Of a stretch of 35,841 nt of DNA, positions 7,708 to 16,456 are shown in pieces (the first letter of the stretch is position 1; every line of letters begins with the position of its first letter). A program made the position numbers and the translations under genes. The stretch is from positions 1-35,841 of the forward strand of contig CAZOAA010000016.1 of the NCBI GenBank assembly GCA_964577715.1, read 5' to 3'. Source of the DNA: SUP05 sp964577715 (GTDB taxonomy: Bacteria; Pseudomonadota; Gammaproteobacteria; PS1; Pseudothioglobaceae). Below the pieces are notes generated by a model. The model did no database searches and was not told the DNA's origin. It saw nothing but the letters and a program-made list of their open reading frames with translations.

Positions 7708-10700
7708 ATGAAAGATTTATTACAAATTTTAAAGCAAGAAAATAAAGAACAAGATTTTGATGCGATTCGAGTTGGACTAGCTTCTCCTGAGAAGATTCGT
7801 TCATGGTCATATGGTGAGGTAAGAAAACCAGAAACCATTAACTATCGTACTTTTAAACCAGAAAGAGAAGGTTTATTCTGTGCCAAAATTTTTGGTCCAA
7901 TGAAAGATTTTGAGTGTTTATGTGGCAAATATAAGCGCATGAAGTTCCGTAACGTGGTTTGTGAGAAGTGTGGTGTTGAAGTAACACTATCTAAGGTTCG
8001 TCGTGAGCGCATGGGGCATATTGAATTAGCAGCACCAGTTGCACATATTTGGTACTTAAAGTCTCTTCCTTCACGCTTAGGTTTGTTAATGGATATGACG
8101 CTTAAGGATATTGAGCGTGTACTTTATTTTGAAGCATTCCTGGTAACAGATCCAGGTTCTACGCCATTAGTACATAAGCAGCTACTAACAGAAGAGATGT
8201 ACTTTGACGCACTTGATGAGTACGGTGATGATGAATTTGAAGCAAAAATGGGTGCTGAGGCAATCCAAGATGTATTAAAAGAAATGCAACTTGAGAAAGA
8301 AGCGGCCAATATACGTGAAGACAGCCTTAATACTAAGAGCCAGACAAAACTTAAAAAATATAACAAGCGCCTTAAATTAATCGATTCATTAATTCAATCG
8401 GGTAATAAGCCAGAATGGATGATACTTAAAGTATTGCCAATATTGCCACCTGATTTAAGACCATTGGTACCACTTGATGGTGGTCGATTTGCAACTTCTG
8501 ATCTAAATGATTTATACCGTCGTGTAATTAACCGTAATAACCGCCTAGGTCGTTTATTAGAATTAGACGCACCAGAAATTATCGTGCGCAACGAAAAGCG
8601 TATGTTGCAAGAATCGGTCGACTCTTTGATTGATAACGGTCGTCGTGGTCGTGCAGTCATGGGTAATAACCGTCGTCCACTTAAATCAATCGCAGACATG
8701 ATTAAAGGTAAGCAAGGTCGTTTCCGTCAAAACTTATTAGGTAAGCGAGTTGACTATTCAGGTCGTTCGGTAATTGTTTGTGGTCCGTATCTTAAATTGC
8801 ATCAGTGTGGTTTGCCTAAGAAAATGGCGTTAGAATTATTTAAGCCATTTATTTATAATAAGTTACAACAAAATGGATTGGCTTCAACAATTAAAGCTGC
8901 TAAAAAAATGGTAGAGAGTGAAATTCCAGAGGTATGGGATATTCTTGAAAAAGTAGTGCACCAACATCCAGTAATGCTGAACCGTGCACCAACATTACAC
9001 CGTTTAGGTATTCAGGCATTTGAGCCATTATTAATTGAAGGAAAAGCAATTCAACTACATCCACTTGTTTGTGGTGCATTTAATGCCGACTTTGATGGTG
9101 ACCAAATGGCAGTACACGTGCCATTATCTGAAGAGGCACAACTAGAGGCAAGAACACTCATGTTAGCCTCTAATAACGTACTTCACTTGGCAAGTGGTGA
9201 GCCGATTATTGTTCCTTCACAAGACGTTATCTTGGGCTTGTATTACATGACGCGTGAGATGGTGAATCAAACTGGCGAGGGTATGATTTTTGCCAATGCT
9301 ACTGAAGCGCTTAATGCCTATGAGTCTGGTTCTGCAACATTGCATGCAAAGGTTAAATTACGTATTCAAGAATATGAAAAAATAGAAGGTAAATACCAGC
9401 CAACAACAAAGCGTATTGTAGATACAACCGTTGGACGTGCAATTTTTTCAAGAATTTTACCAGCGGGTTTATCATTTGATTTGATCAATGAAGCTATTTC
9501 CAAGAAAGTAGTTTCTAACTTGATTCACGTTTGCTATCAAACACAAGAATTAAAAGACACTGTTATTTTTGCAGATCAGATGATGTATATGGGTTTCCAA
9601 TACTCAACTAAGTCGGGTATTTCTTTCTGTTCAAACGATATGACTATTCCGGACACTAAAGCTGGAATGATTGAACAAGCTGAATCACAAGTTAAAGATG
9701 TACAAAAGCAGTATTCACAAGGTATTGTGACTGATGGTGAGCGCTATAATAAAGTAATTGATATTTGGTCGCGAACTTCTGAAACAGTTGCAAAAGCAAT
9801 GATGGATGAAATTGGTTTCGAAGATTTTGCTAATAGTGATGGTAAAACTGAAAAACTAGCCTCATTTAATTCGGTTTATATGATGGCTGATTCTGGTGCT
9901 CGTGGTTCTCCAGCACAAATGCGTCAGTTAGCAGGTATGCGTGGTCTAATGGCTAAGCCAGATGGTTCAATTATTGAAACACCAATTACTTCAAACTTCC
10001 GTGAAGGTTTGAACAACATGCAGTACTTTATTTCAACACACGGTGCTCGTAAAGGTTTGGCTGATACAGCGCTTAAAACTGCAAATTCAGGCTACTTAAC
10101 ACGTCGTTTGGTGGATGTTGGTCAAGATTTAGTGATTACAGAAGATGATTGTGGTACTGACAATGGTTTGACAATGAAGGCAACTATTGAAGGTGGAAAC
10201 ATCGTACAAACACTGGGTGCTGCTGTTTTAGGCCGTGTTATGGCTGAAGATGTGTTGGTTCCAGATTCAACTGATGTGTTGCTTAAAAAAGGTCATTTAG
10301 TTACGTTAGAAGACTCAAATAAAATTAATGAATTAGGCGTAGAGTCTATCAAAGCACGCTCTACTATTACTTGTGATACACGCTATGGTGTGTGTTCATC
10401 TTGTTACGGTAATGATATGGCACGTGGCCATAAGATTGGTGTTGGTGAGGCAGTTGGTGTAATTGCAGCGCAATCAATCGGTGAGCCAGGCACTCAGTTA
10501 ACCATGCGTACTTTCCATATTGGTGGTGCAGCATCTGCTTCAACAGCGGTGAGTAGTATCAACATTGATAATGATGGTGTTGCTTATTTAGAGGGCATGA
10601 AATCAATTACCAATGCCAATGGAGATTTGGTAGTAATTTCTCGTTCATCAGAAGTAACGATTCGTAACAACAAAGGTCAAGAGGTTGAGCGTTATAAGAT

Positions 10701-11901
10701 TCCTTATGGTGCGATTGTTCATGTTCAAGATGGTGGTACTGTTAAGGCAAAAGATAAGATTGCTGATTGGGATCCACATACACATCCAATTATTGCAGAG
10801 CAATCTGGCCGTGTTATTTTTGTTGATTTTGTTGAAGGGGTAACTGTTAATAAAAATACAGATCCTTTAACCGGCTTAAACTTCTTTGAGATGATTGACG
10901 AGGCAGAAAGATCTGCTGCAGCAAAAGGCTTAAAGCCATTAATTAAAATGGTTGATGAAAAAGATTCAGACCTTGTGTTATCAACACATTACCTACCATC
11001 AGATGTAAAAATTCACTTAGAAGACAATCAAGTAATTACGGCAGGTGAGATTCTAGCTAAGATTCCTAAAGATCTTTCTAAAACGAGTGATATTACCGGT
11101 GGTCTTCCACGCGTTGCTGATTTATTTGAAGCGCGTAAGGCTAAAGACCATTCAATTCTTGCAGAAGCAAGTGGTGTCATTAGCTTTGGTAATCCAACCA
11201 AGAGTAAGGATCGTTTAGTGATCACTTCTGAGGAAGGTGAGGCGACCGAGATGATGATTCATAAGTGGCGTCAAATTAACGTTTTTGATGGTGAAACTGT
11301 TGAAAAGGGTGATGTTATTTCTGATGGACCGTCTAATCCTCATGATATCTTGCGTTTATTAGGGGTAGAGGCACTGGCTAACTATATTGTTAGAGAAGTA
11401 CAAAATGTATATCGTTTGCAAGGTGTAAATATCTCCGATAAGCATATCGAGGTAATTGTTAAACAAATGTTGCGCAAGGTAGAGATTCTTGATGCAGGTG
11501 ATTCGTCATTTGTAAATGGAGAGACTGCCGAGTATATTCGTGTTGTTGAAGCTAATAAACACTTAGAGGCACAAGGTAAAGATTTAGTTAGTTACCAAAG
11601 GTTGTTAATGGGTATTACTAAAGCATCTTTAGCAACTGAGTCATTTATTTCAGCTGCATCATTCCAAGAAACAACACGTGTATTGACAGAAGCCTCAACC
11701 ACAGGCCGTGTTGATACATTGCAAGGCTTAAAGGAAAATGTAATTGTTGGTCGTTTAATTCCAGCAGGTACAGGCTTTATGCATCATCAGGAGCGTCGCA
11801 CTCGCCGTGCAGAAGAGGTTATGCAAACGGCAGATGCCGAAGCAGCACTTTCAGAGCAGTTGAGTGAAGCAGAAACAGAACAGATGCCTACTGAAGAGTA
11901 A
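7708..11901 (+). CDS. rpoC: DNA-directed RNA polymerase subunit beta'
   Basis: Beta' carries the catalytic magnesium site. The 1397 residues match the family (1407 in E. coli). The first zinc site uses C70, C72, C85 and C88, the same numbering as E. coli. The catalytic NADFDGD has Asp at 461, 463 and 465. The second zinc cluster is CDTRYGVCSSCYG. The trigger-loop stretch (GEPGTQLTMRTFHIGG) and acidic C-terminal tail are present. TTAGGAGA precedes the ATG. A strong terminator closes the operon. Confidence 0.98.
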   Translation: MKDLLQILKQENKEQDFDAIRVGLASPEKIRSWSYGEVRKPETINYRTFKPEREGLFCAKIFGPMKDFECLCGKYKRMKFRNVVCEKCGVEVTLSKVRRERMGHIELAAPVAHIWYLKSLPSRLGLLMDMTLKDIERVLYFEAFLVTDPGSTPLVHKQLLTEEMYFDALDEYGDDEFEAKMGAEAIQDVLKEMQLEKEAANIREDSLNTKSQTKLKKYNKRLKLIDSLIQSGNKPEWMILKVLPILPPDLRPLVPLDGGRFATSDLNDLYRRVINRNNRLGRLLELDAPEIIVRNEKRMLQESVDSLIDNGRRGRAVMGNNRRPLKSIADMIKGKQGRFRQNLLGKRVDYSGRSVIVCGPYLKLHQCGLPKKMALELFKPFIYNKLQQNGLASTIKAAKKMVESEIPEVWDILEKVVHQHPVMLNRAPTLHRLGIQAFEPLLIEGKAIQLHPLVCGAFNADFDGDQMAVHVPLSEEAQLEARTLMLASNNVLHLASGEPIIVPSQDVILGLYYMTREMVNQTGEGMIFANATEALNAYESGSATLHAKVKLRIQEYEKIEGKYQPTTKRIVDTTVGRAIFSRILPAGLSFDLINEAISKKVVSNLIHVCYQTQELKDTVIFADQMMYMGFQYSTKSGISFCSNDMTIPDTKAGMIEQAESQVKDVQKQYSQGIVTDGERYNKVIDIWSRTSETVAKAMMDEIGFEDFANSDGKTEKLASFNSVYMMADSGARGSPAQMRQLAGMRGLMAKPDGSIIETPITSNFREGLNNMQYFISTHGARKGLADTALKTANSGYLTRRLVDVGQDLVITEDDCGTDNGLTMKATIEGGNIVQTLGAAVLGRVMAEDVLVPDSTDVLLKKGHLVTLEDSNKINELGVESIKARSTITCDTRYGVCSSCYGNDMARGHKIGVGEAVGVIAAQSIGEPGTQLTMRTFHIGGAASASTAVSSINIDNDGVAYLEGMKSITNANGDLVVISRSSEVTIRNNKGQEVERYKIPYGAIVHVQDGGTVKAKDKIADWDPHTHPIIAEQSGRVIFVDFVEGVTVNKNTDPLTGLNFFEMIDEAERSAAAKGLKPLIKMVDEKDSDLVLSTHYLPSDVKIHLEDNQVITAGEILAKIPKDLSKTSDITGGLPRVADLFEARKAKDHSILAEASGVISFGNPTKSKDRLVITSEEGEATEMMIHKWRQINVFDGETVEKGDVISDGPSNPHDILRLLGVEALANYIVREVQNVYRLQGVNISDKHIEVIVKQMLRKVEILDAGDSSFVNGETAEYIRVVEANKHLEAQGKDLVSYQRLLMGITKASLATESFISAASFQETTRVLTEASTTGRVDTLQGLKENVIVGRLIPAGTGFMHHQERRTRRAEEVMQTADAEAALSEQLSEAETEQMPTEE

Positions 11902-11920
11902 GCTTTAATTTTGTTAAATG

Positions 11921-11949
11921 AAAAACCGCACCTTTGAGTGCGGTTTTTT
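11921..11949 (+). terminator. Rho-independent terminator after rpoC
   Basis: AAAAACCGCAC (11921-11931) pairs with GTGCGGTTTTT (11938-11948) around loop CTTTGA and runs into T residues, twenty bases after the rpoC stop. It ends the ribosomal-protein/polymerase operon. The A-rich left arm could also serve the opposite strand, but no minus-strand gene approaches it. Confidence 0.93.
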
Positions 11950-11963
11950 GTCTTTGGGTCTAT

Positions 11964-11972
11964 TTATACACA
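11964..11972 (+). promoter_or_regulatory. Consensus DnaA box upstream of trpE
   Basis: TTATACACA matches the DnaA consensus TTATNCACA in all nine positions, 30 bases before the trpE start and within its probable promoter. A single nine-base match in AT-rich DNA can arise by chance, so binding is not established. Confidence 0.3.
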
Positions 11973-12002
11973 GTGCGCCAAAGGTTCAGTTAAAATGCGC
12001 TT

Positions 12003-13457
12003 ATGAACAAATCAAGTTTTGATCAATATAGTGCACAAGGCTATAACCATATTCCAGTTTTCAAAGAGATAGTTCTTGATACGGATACGGCATTAGGTCT
12101 TTATCTAAAACTTGGAAACACACCATATTCATATCTTTTTGAATCGGTTCAAGGGGGTGAAAAATGGGGTCGATACTCCATGATTGGCTTGCAGGCACAA
12201 ACAGTTGTTAAAGTGTTTGATCGCGAGATTCGTATTGAGGAAAAAAACCAACTAATAGAATCACTAACACTTGAAGATCCATTGTCATGGATCCAGCAGT
12301 ATCTTGAAAAATACAAAGTACCAATCATTGATGAATTACCTGATTTTAATGGTGGTTTGGTAGGTTATTTTGGTTATGAAATTATTCGCTATATTGAACC
12401 AAGATTATCAAAAATTGACAAAATTGATGAGCTTAATATTGCTGATATTTTATTAATGGTTTCAAATGATTTAGTTGTGTTTGATAATTTGCTTAATAAA
12501 GCATTTTTAATTACGCATGTAGACCCTAATTTGACAACTTATGAGCAAGCTTTGAATAACCTAGATGAAATATCTGAGACAATCAAACGCCCAATTAAGA
12601 CGAAAGAGAGTCAATCAAGCAATATTAGTAGCGATGATTTTGTCTCAAGTTTTGGCGAGGACAATTACAAGCAAGCGGTTAAAAACATCCAGCAGTATAT
12701 TGTTGCTGGCGATGTGATGCAAGTAGTTCCATCGCAAAGGCTTAGCTGTGAATTCAACGCAGAGCCTATTGAGCTTTATCGCCAATTAAGGCGTCTTAAT
12801 CCATCACCTTATATGTATTATCTAAATTTAGATGACGTGATGATTGTAGGCTCATCACCTGAGATATTAACCCGTGTAGATAGTAACAGACGGGCAACAG
12901 TGCGCCCAATAGCAGGCACACGTTCTCGTGGCGCTAACGAAAAAGAAGACTTAGCACTAGAAAAAGATCTATTAGCCGATGAAAAAGAAATTGCCGAACA
13001 TTTAATGCTGATTGATTTAGGCCGTAATGATCTGGGTAGGATTGCTAAAACAGGTACAGTTGAACTCACTGATAAAATGTTTGTTGAGCGTTATTCACAT
13101 GTGATGCATATTGTCTCTAATGTGGAATGTGAACTTAAAGATAACATGAGTGCTATCGATGTTTTAAAAGCAACATTTCCTGCAGGAACACTTAGCGGTG
13201 CGCCAAAAGTACGTGCAATGGAGATTATTGATGAGGTAGAAACACTAAAACGAAATATTTATTCTGGTGCTATTGGTTATTTATCTTGGCATGGGTGTAT
13301 GGATATGGCCATTGCTATTCGTACTGCAGTAATCAAAGATAAAACCCTTTATGTGCAAGCTGGAGCGGGTATTGTGTATGATTCTGTTCCGCAATCTGAA
13401 TGGGATGAAACCATGCACAAGGCCCAAGCTTTAATTAAAGCAGCCGAGCAAATTTAG
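12003..13457 (+). CDS. trpE: Anthranilate synthase component I
   Basis: TrpE converts chorismate and ammonia (from the TrpG glutaminase) to anthranilate, the first step of tryptophan synthesis. The 484-residue product has the tryptophan-feedback motif as LFES (45-48) in YSYLFESVQGGEKWGRYS, and the catalytic chorismate-binding core with RPIAGTRSRGANEKED, MLIDLGRNDLGRIA, FPAGTLSGAPKVRAMEIIDE and QAGAGIVYDS. GTLSGAPK and the N-terminal feedback motif favour TrpE over PabB. No Shine-Dalgarno is visible; TAAAAT lies 7 bases before the ATG, so the mRNA may be leaderless. trpG, trpD and trpC are not adjacent; the next gene is soxX. Confidence 0.94.
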   Translation: MNKSSFDQYSAQGYNHIPVFKEIVLDTDTALGLYLKLGNTPYSYLFESVQGGEKWGRYSMIGLQAQTVVKVFDREIRIEEKNQLIESLTLEDPLSWIQQYLEKYKVPIIDELPDFNGGLVGYFGYEIIRYIEPRLSKIDKIDELNIADILLMVSNDLVVFDNLLNKAFLITHVDPNLTTYEQALNNLDEISETIKRPIKTKESQSSNISSDDFVSSFGEDNYKQAVKNIQQYIVAGDVMQVVPSQRLSCEFNAEPIELYRQLRRLNPSPYMYYLNLDDVMIVGSSPEILTRVDSNRRATVRPIAGTRSRGANEKEDLALEKDLLADEKEIAEHLMLIDLGRNDLGRIAKTGTVELTDKMFVERYSHVMHIVSNVECELKDNMSAIDVLKATFPAGTLSGAPKVRAMEIIDEVETLKRNIYSGAIGYLSWHGCMDMAIAIRTAVIKDKTLYVQAGAGIVYDSVPQSEWDETMHKAQALIKAAEQI

Positions 13458-13487
13458 CAAAATCTATATTAATTTTTCATAAAAGTG

Positions 13488-13515
13488 TTGCAAATACTTT
13501 TTAAATGGTTATTAT
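13488..13515 (+). promoter_or_regulatory. Candidate sigma-70 promoter of the sox operon
   Basis: TTGCAA (13488-13493) and TATTAT (13510-13515) are separated by 16 bases in the 122-base trpE-soxX gap. They match four and five of six consensus bases. Transcription would start near 13522, leaving a leader of about 58 bases before the soxX ATG. No terminator separates trpE from this site, so readthrough from trpE is possible. Inferred by eye. Confidence 0.4.
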
Positions 13516-13579
13516 AGTACGTAGTAAGGTTATTAAATCTTATAGGGATTTATTTTTTAAATATAAAGAGGAGAGAAGT

Positions 13580-13927
13580 ATGAAGAAAACCATTTCTTCT
13601 ATCTCGGCAGTTGTAACACTGGCAACATTATTTATGATGCCTATGGAAGCGGGTGCTAAAGAGATGACGGGCGAAGAAGTTACTTTCGGTCGTAAGGCAG
13701 GCAACTGCTTAGCATGTCATATGATTCCAGGTGGTAACCTACCAGGAAATATTGGTCCACCACTACTTGCAATGAAAGCAAGATTTCCAGATAAAGCAAA
13801 ATTAAGAGCGCAAATTTGGGACGCAACGGTGAAAAATCCACATTCAATTATGCCTCCGTTTGGAAAACACCAAGCGCTAACTGAAAAGCAAATTGATCAA
13901 ATAACAGACTATATTTACACAAAATAA
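13580..13927 (+). CDS. soxX: SoxX, c-type cytochrome subunit of SoxAX
   Basis: SoxX is the small monohaem subunit of the SoxAX cytochrome, which oxidatively attaches thiosulfate to the SoxY cysteine in the periplasm. I choose the ATG at 13580: it follows GAGGAGAG and begins a signal peptide (MKKTISS..., cleavage after A26), whereas the in-frame ATG 75 bases earlier adds 25 charged residues ahead of the signal. The mature protein has the haem motif C43-L-A-C46-H47, followed by the SoxX-like PGGNLPGNIGPPL and the axial-methionine segment IMPPFG (M91). Length is 115 residues. First gene of soxXYZAK. Confidence 0.95.
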   Translation: MKKTISSISAVVTLATLFMMPMEAGAKEMTGEEVTFGRKAGNCLACHMIPGGNLPGNIGPPLLAMKARFPDKAKLRAQIWDATVKNPHSIMPPFGKHQALTEKQIDQITDYIYTK

Positions 13928-13937
13928 GGAGAATAAA

Positions 13938-14381
13938 ATGAAAAGAAGATTATTTCTAAAAAGTGCAATGGCAGGTTCTGCAGTTGCAACAGCAGTAGGC
14001 GCAGGCTTACTAACACCAAGTATGGTTTTTGCAAACACAGCAGCATTTAAAGCTAAATCAGATGCAGCAGGTGCTTCAGCAGCAAGCGCAGGCAAAGGCT
14101 CTTTTAAATTTAAAGCCCCTAAGATTGCTGAGAACGGCGCAGTAGTGCCAATGACAGTTGATGCTTCTAAAATGGACGGCGTAACTAATATCTCTTTCTA
14201 TGTAAGGGAAAACGGTACACCATTAGCAGCTTCGTTTAATATTTCTGGTGCTCAAGGTTATGTTTCTACTCGTGTTAAGATGGGTAAAACTTCTAATGTA
14301 GATGCATTGGTAACAGCAGGCGGTACAACAACTAAAGTATCGCAAGAAGTTAAAGTAACTATCGGTGGTTGTGGCGGTTAA
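13938..14381 (+). CDS. soxY: SoxY, thiosulfate-oxidation carrier protein
   Basis: SoxY carries sulfur intermediates on a cysteine at the tip of a flexible C-terminal arm. The 147-residue product ends in GGCGG, the diagnostic swinging-arm motif, with C145 as the attachment site. The N-terminus MKRRLFLK followed by a hydrophobic stretch is a twin-arginine signal, with processing likely near residues 32-33 (VFA-N). SoxY is exported folded with SoxZ. The start has AAGGAG upstream, 10 bases after soxX. Alanine- and serine-rich residues 40-55 form a low-complexity linker after the signal. Confidence 0.97.
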   Translation: MKRRLFLKSAMAGSAVATAVGAGLLTPSMVFANTAAFKAKSDAAGASAASAGKGSFKFKAPKIAENGAVVPMTVDASKMDGVTNISFYVRENGTPLAASFNISGAQGYVSTRVKMGKTSNVDALVTAGGTTTKVSQEVKVTIGGCGG

Positions 14382-14427
14382 TTATTTAACTGACTAAACT
14401 ATATCAAATTATTAAAGGAGAATAAAA

Positions 14428-14730
14428 ATGGGAAAAATTAAATTAAAGCCTAAAGCTAGAAAAGGTGTTATTGGTATTAAAGTATTAATTAAGCATCCAA
14501 TGGAAACTGGTTTACGTAAGAAAAAAGGTAAATTAGTACCTGCTAATCATATTACTCATATGACTGTATCACACAATGGTAACAAAGTGTTAGATGCAGA
14601 TATTGGTAGCTCTATTTCTAAAAACCCTTACTTTAAGTTTAATGTACCTGGTGCAAAGGGCGATACAATTGAACTAGCATATAAGGACAATAAAGGTAAA
14701 TCAGGTTCTGCATCTGCAAAATCTAAATAA
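14428..14730 (+). CDS. soxZ: SoxZ, SoxY partner protein
   Basis: SoxZ forms the heterodimer that presents the SoxY arm to SoxAX and SoxB. The 100-residue product is an immunoglobulin-like beta protein with the family pattern IKVLIKHPMETGLRK, NHITHMTVSHNGNKVL and NPYFKFNVPGAKGDTI. It lacks a signal peptide, as expected if it leaves the cytoplasm with SoxY through Tat. AAAGGAGAAT is a strong ribosome-binding site. It contains no cysteine, normal for the family. Confidence 0.97.
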   Translation: MGKIKLKPKARKGVIGIKVLIKHPMETGLRKKKGKLVPANHITHMTVSHNGNKVLDADIGSSISKNPYFKFNVPGAKGDTIELAYKDNKGKSGSASAKSK

Positions 14731-14754
14731 CCGATTATTATTGAGGAGAGATCA

Positions 14755-15576
14755 ATGAAAAAACTAATAACTGCAGTGCTCAGTTTAGGTTTAGTGGTTG
14801 GTACTGTATCTGCTGGTACAGATATGGAAGCCGATCGTAAAGCCTTTGTTGGCCACTTTAAATCAATCAAGCCAAATGTTGAGTTTGCAGATTACACTAA
14901 TGGTGTATATGCTTTTGACGCAGGTTCTAGAGATCAATTTGAAGAAATCTTGGATGGTATTCCACCGTATGAAGAAGCGGTAGAAAAAGGCGGAGAGGAA
15001 TTTGAGAAGTTTGGTTTAGGTAAATGCGCGGCACTTGCAGATCCAAAAGCTGCTCGCCTAGCACACCCATACTATGATGATGCAGCTGGCACAGTGGTGA
15101 CGCTTGAAGGAACAATTCAAAAGTGTTACACAGAGCAAACTGGTAAGAAAATGGCTACTATGAAAGGCAGAATTGCTAGAATTAGTGCTTGGATTTCAGA
15201 TCAGGCAGCTGGTGAAAAAATCAACGTAAAAGTTGAGTCGGACGGTGCAAAAGCAGCTTACGAAAGAGGCAAAGCTTTTTTCTATGCAAAGCGTGGCCAG
15301 TTTAATATGTCTTGTGCAGATTGTCATGTGTACAACGCTGGTAAAAAAGCACGTGCTGATATCTTATCGCCTGCATTAGGTCATACAACTCACGTACCAA
15401 TGTATCGTGCAAAATGGGCTGGTTTAGGTACGCTACATCGTCGATATGGCGGTTGCTTAAAGAATATGAGAGCTAAGCCAATCAAGGCACAGAAAGAAGT
15501 TTATCGTGACATGGAGTTATATCACCAAGCGATGAGTAACGGTCTTGAGATTACTGACGCTCGTTATAGAAAATAG
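14755..15576 (+). CDS. soxA: SoxA, c-type cytochrome subunit of SoxAX
   Basis: SoxA holds the active-site haem that joins thiosulfate to SoxY. The 273-residue product has a Sec signal (cleavage near A20) and one haem motif, C187-A-D-C190-H191. C234 in RRYGGCLKNM fits the conserved persulfide cysteine axial ligand. In the N-terminal domain C91 and C124 lack a CxxCH and probably form the disulfide that replaces the second haem of dihaem SoxA proteins. This is therefore the monohaem SoxA type that pairs with monohaem SoxX and SoxK. GAGGAGAG precedes the ATG. Confidence 0.96.
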   Translation: MKKLITAVLSLGLVVGTVSAGTDMEADRKAFVGHFKSIKPNVEFADYTNGVYAFDAGSRDQFEEILDGIPPYEEAVEKGGEEFEKFGLGKCAALADPKAARLAHPYYDDAAGTVVTLEGTIQKCYTEQTGKKMATMKGRIARISAWISDQAAGEKINVKVESDGAKAAYERGKAFFYAKRGQFNMSCADCHVYNAGKKARADILSPALGHTTHVPMYRAKWAGLGTLHRRYGGCLKNMRAKPIKAQKEVYRDMELYHQAMSNGLEITDARYRK

Positions 15577-15585
15577 GAGGACATG

Positions 15586-15912
15586 ATGAAAAAATTATTA
15601 TTCACTATTTTAACGGTTTTTGCATTATCTGCTCAAGCGGCTGATTTTTTACCAAGTTCTCATAATTGGAACTCAGGCTCATCGGGCGATGCGTTTAGTG
15701 CAGCGGTTAGTGCAGCAGAAGCTGATTATGCGAAAGCATTGGCAGCTAATATGGCATGGCGTGATACTGAAAAGATGATTAAAGAGGCTAAAAAGCTTCA
15801 TAAATCGGGCAAAGTTGATGCCGCAACTGCGTTAGCTAAGAAGGCTCATAAACAAGCAGTAAATGCATTAGCGCAAGCTGCTGTTGCTGGTTCTGCCGGA
15901 CCTAGATTTTAA
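15586..15912 (+). CDS. soxK: SoxK, SoxAX-binding protein
   Basis: SoxK (SoxAX-binding protein) stabilises the SoxXA complex and stimulates thiosulfate oxidation in Chlorobium-type systems. The product has a signal peptide (MKKLLFTILTVFALSAQA) and a mature all-helical domain with the family pattern AAEADYAKALAANMAWRDTEKMI then KKAHKQAVNALAQA. Two ATG codons lie at 15583 and 15586; AGGAGG at 15575-15580 favours the second by spacing (5 rather than 2 bases), giving 108 residues. The soxA stop is inside this Shine-Dalgarno, so translation is coupled. The identification rests on helical pattern and operon position, since the family is short and variable. Confidence 0.83.
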   Translation: MKKLLFTILTVFALSAQAADFLPSSHNWNSGSSGDAFSAAVSAAEADYAKALAANMAWRDTEKMIKEAKKLHKSGKVDAATALAKKAHKQAVNALAQAAVAGSAGPRF

Positions 15913-15930
15913 AATATCTAGACTTTATTA

Positions 15931-15960
15931 AAAATGCCTCTTAACTGAGGCATTTTTTTT
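15931..15960 (+). terminator. Rho-independent terminator of the sox operon
   Basis: AAAATGCCTC (15931-15940) pairs with GAGGCATTTT (15947-15956) around loop TTAACT and ends in eight T residues, 18 bases after the soxK stop. It marks the right edge of the sox operon and the left edge of the AT-rich accessory stretch. Confidence 0.93.
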
Positions 15961-15983
15961 ATCACAATCAGAATAAAAAAATA

Positions 15984-16178
15984 GTGAGCTATAAAAAAAC
16001 CTATATTAAATATGACGATGCAATAGATTTAATTAGTAACTATGTATTGCCAGTGGTCACAAAGCTAGATTACCAAATTTCATACAAGGATATTCATATA
16101 GATTTGCCATCAGATCCTCAAAAAGTTTATAAGGATCAATGGACTGATTGGAGTAACTTTCTTAGAGCTACTGAATAA
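15984..16178 (+). pseudogene. Small reading frame resembling a phage-integrase repeat unit (remnant)
   Basis: A 64-codon frame with a GTG start, no Shine-Dalgarno and no upstream ATG; the open frame runs back into the sox terminator. Residues 41-60, LPSDPQKVYKDQWTDWSNFL, resemble the phage-integrase repeat unit (Pfam INT_rpt), whose copies read roughly PSNPxxxYKDEWxxWxDFLG and occur in arrays within tyrosine recombinases of marine bacteria. Only one unit is present and no catalytic recombinase domain is nearby, so it looks like a remnant or a very small stand-alone protein. The family match is from memory and was not searched. Confidence 0.42.
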
Positions 16179-16228
16179 TAAGATAAAAGTTAATAAAGTT
16201 GATGGTTTTTTGTTAATTTTGATTATTT

Positions 16229-16456
16229 CTGAATTTTTCCAATATAACTGATTTTCAGATAAAAATTCAGGCATAAGTTGGTTTATTTTCTATATAAAAG
16301 CCTGTTTATATCTTATTTTTCTTATTTTTAAAGTGTTTTTTAATTAATAATTAAACAATTGATTGTATATTTTTAATATTTGCTAATTTTTACTAAAATA
16401 ATTTTCATTAATTTTCTTTGGGAAAATAAAAAAGCACCTTATCGGTGCTTTTTTAT
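16229..16456 (+). ncRNA. Gene-free structured stretch, possible small RNA
   Basis: Bases 16179-16658 (480) hold no convincing gene. CTGAATTTTT (16229-16238) and AAAAATTCAG (16261-16270) are a perfect ten-pair inverted repeat with a smaller CTGA/TCAG stem inside, and CAGGC (16268-16272) can pair with GCCTG (16300-16304) as an alternative fold. The stretch ends at a strong terminator with no gene for it to serve. That pattern suits a small RNA, but no clear promoter was found and AT-rich DNA yields chance stems. The rest, 16457-16658, shows nothing firm. Confidence 0.25.
16428..16456 (+). terminator. Orphan Rho-independent terminator
   Basis: AAAAAAGCACC (16428-16438) pairs with GGTGCTTTTTT (16444-16454) around loop TTATC. 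The A-rich left arm means it can work in both directions. No identified gene ends within 240 bases upstream, and the nearest gene to its right runs away from it. Confidence 0.85.

Noticed and set aside
13505..13579. N-terminal extension of soxX from an ATG at 13505
   Set aside because: It would put 25 charged residues before the signal peptide, has no ribosome-binding site, and overlaps the likely sox promoter; the ATG at 13580 has a strong Shine-Dalgarno.
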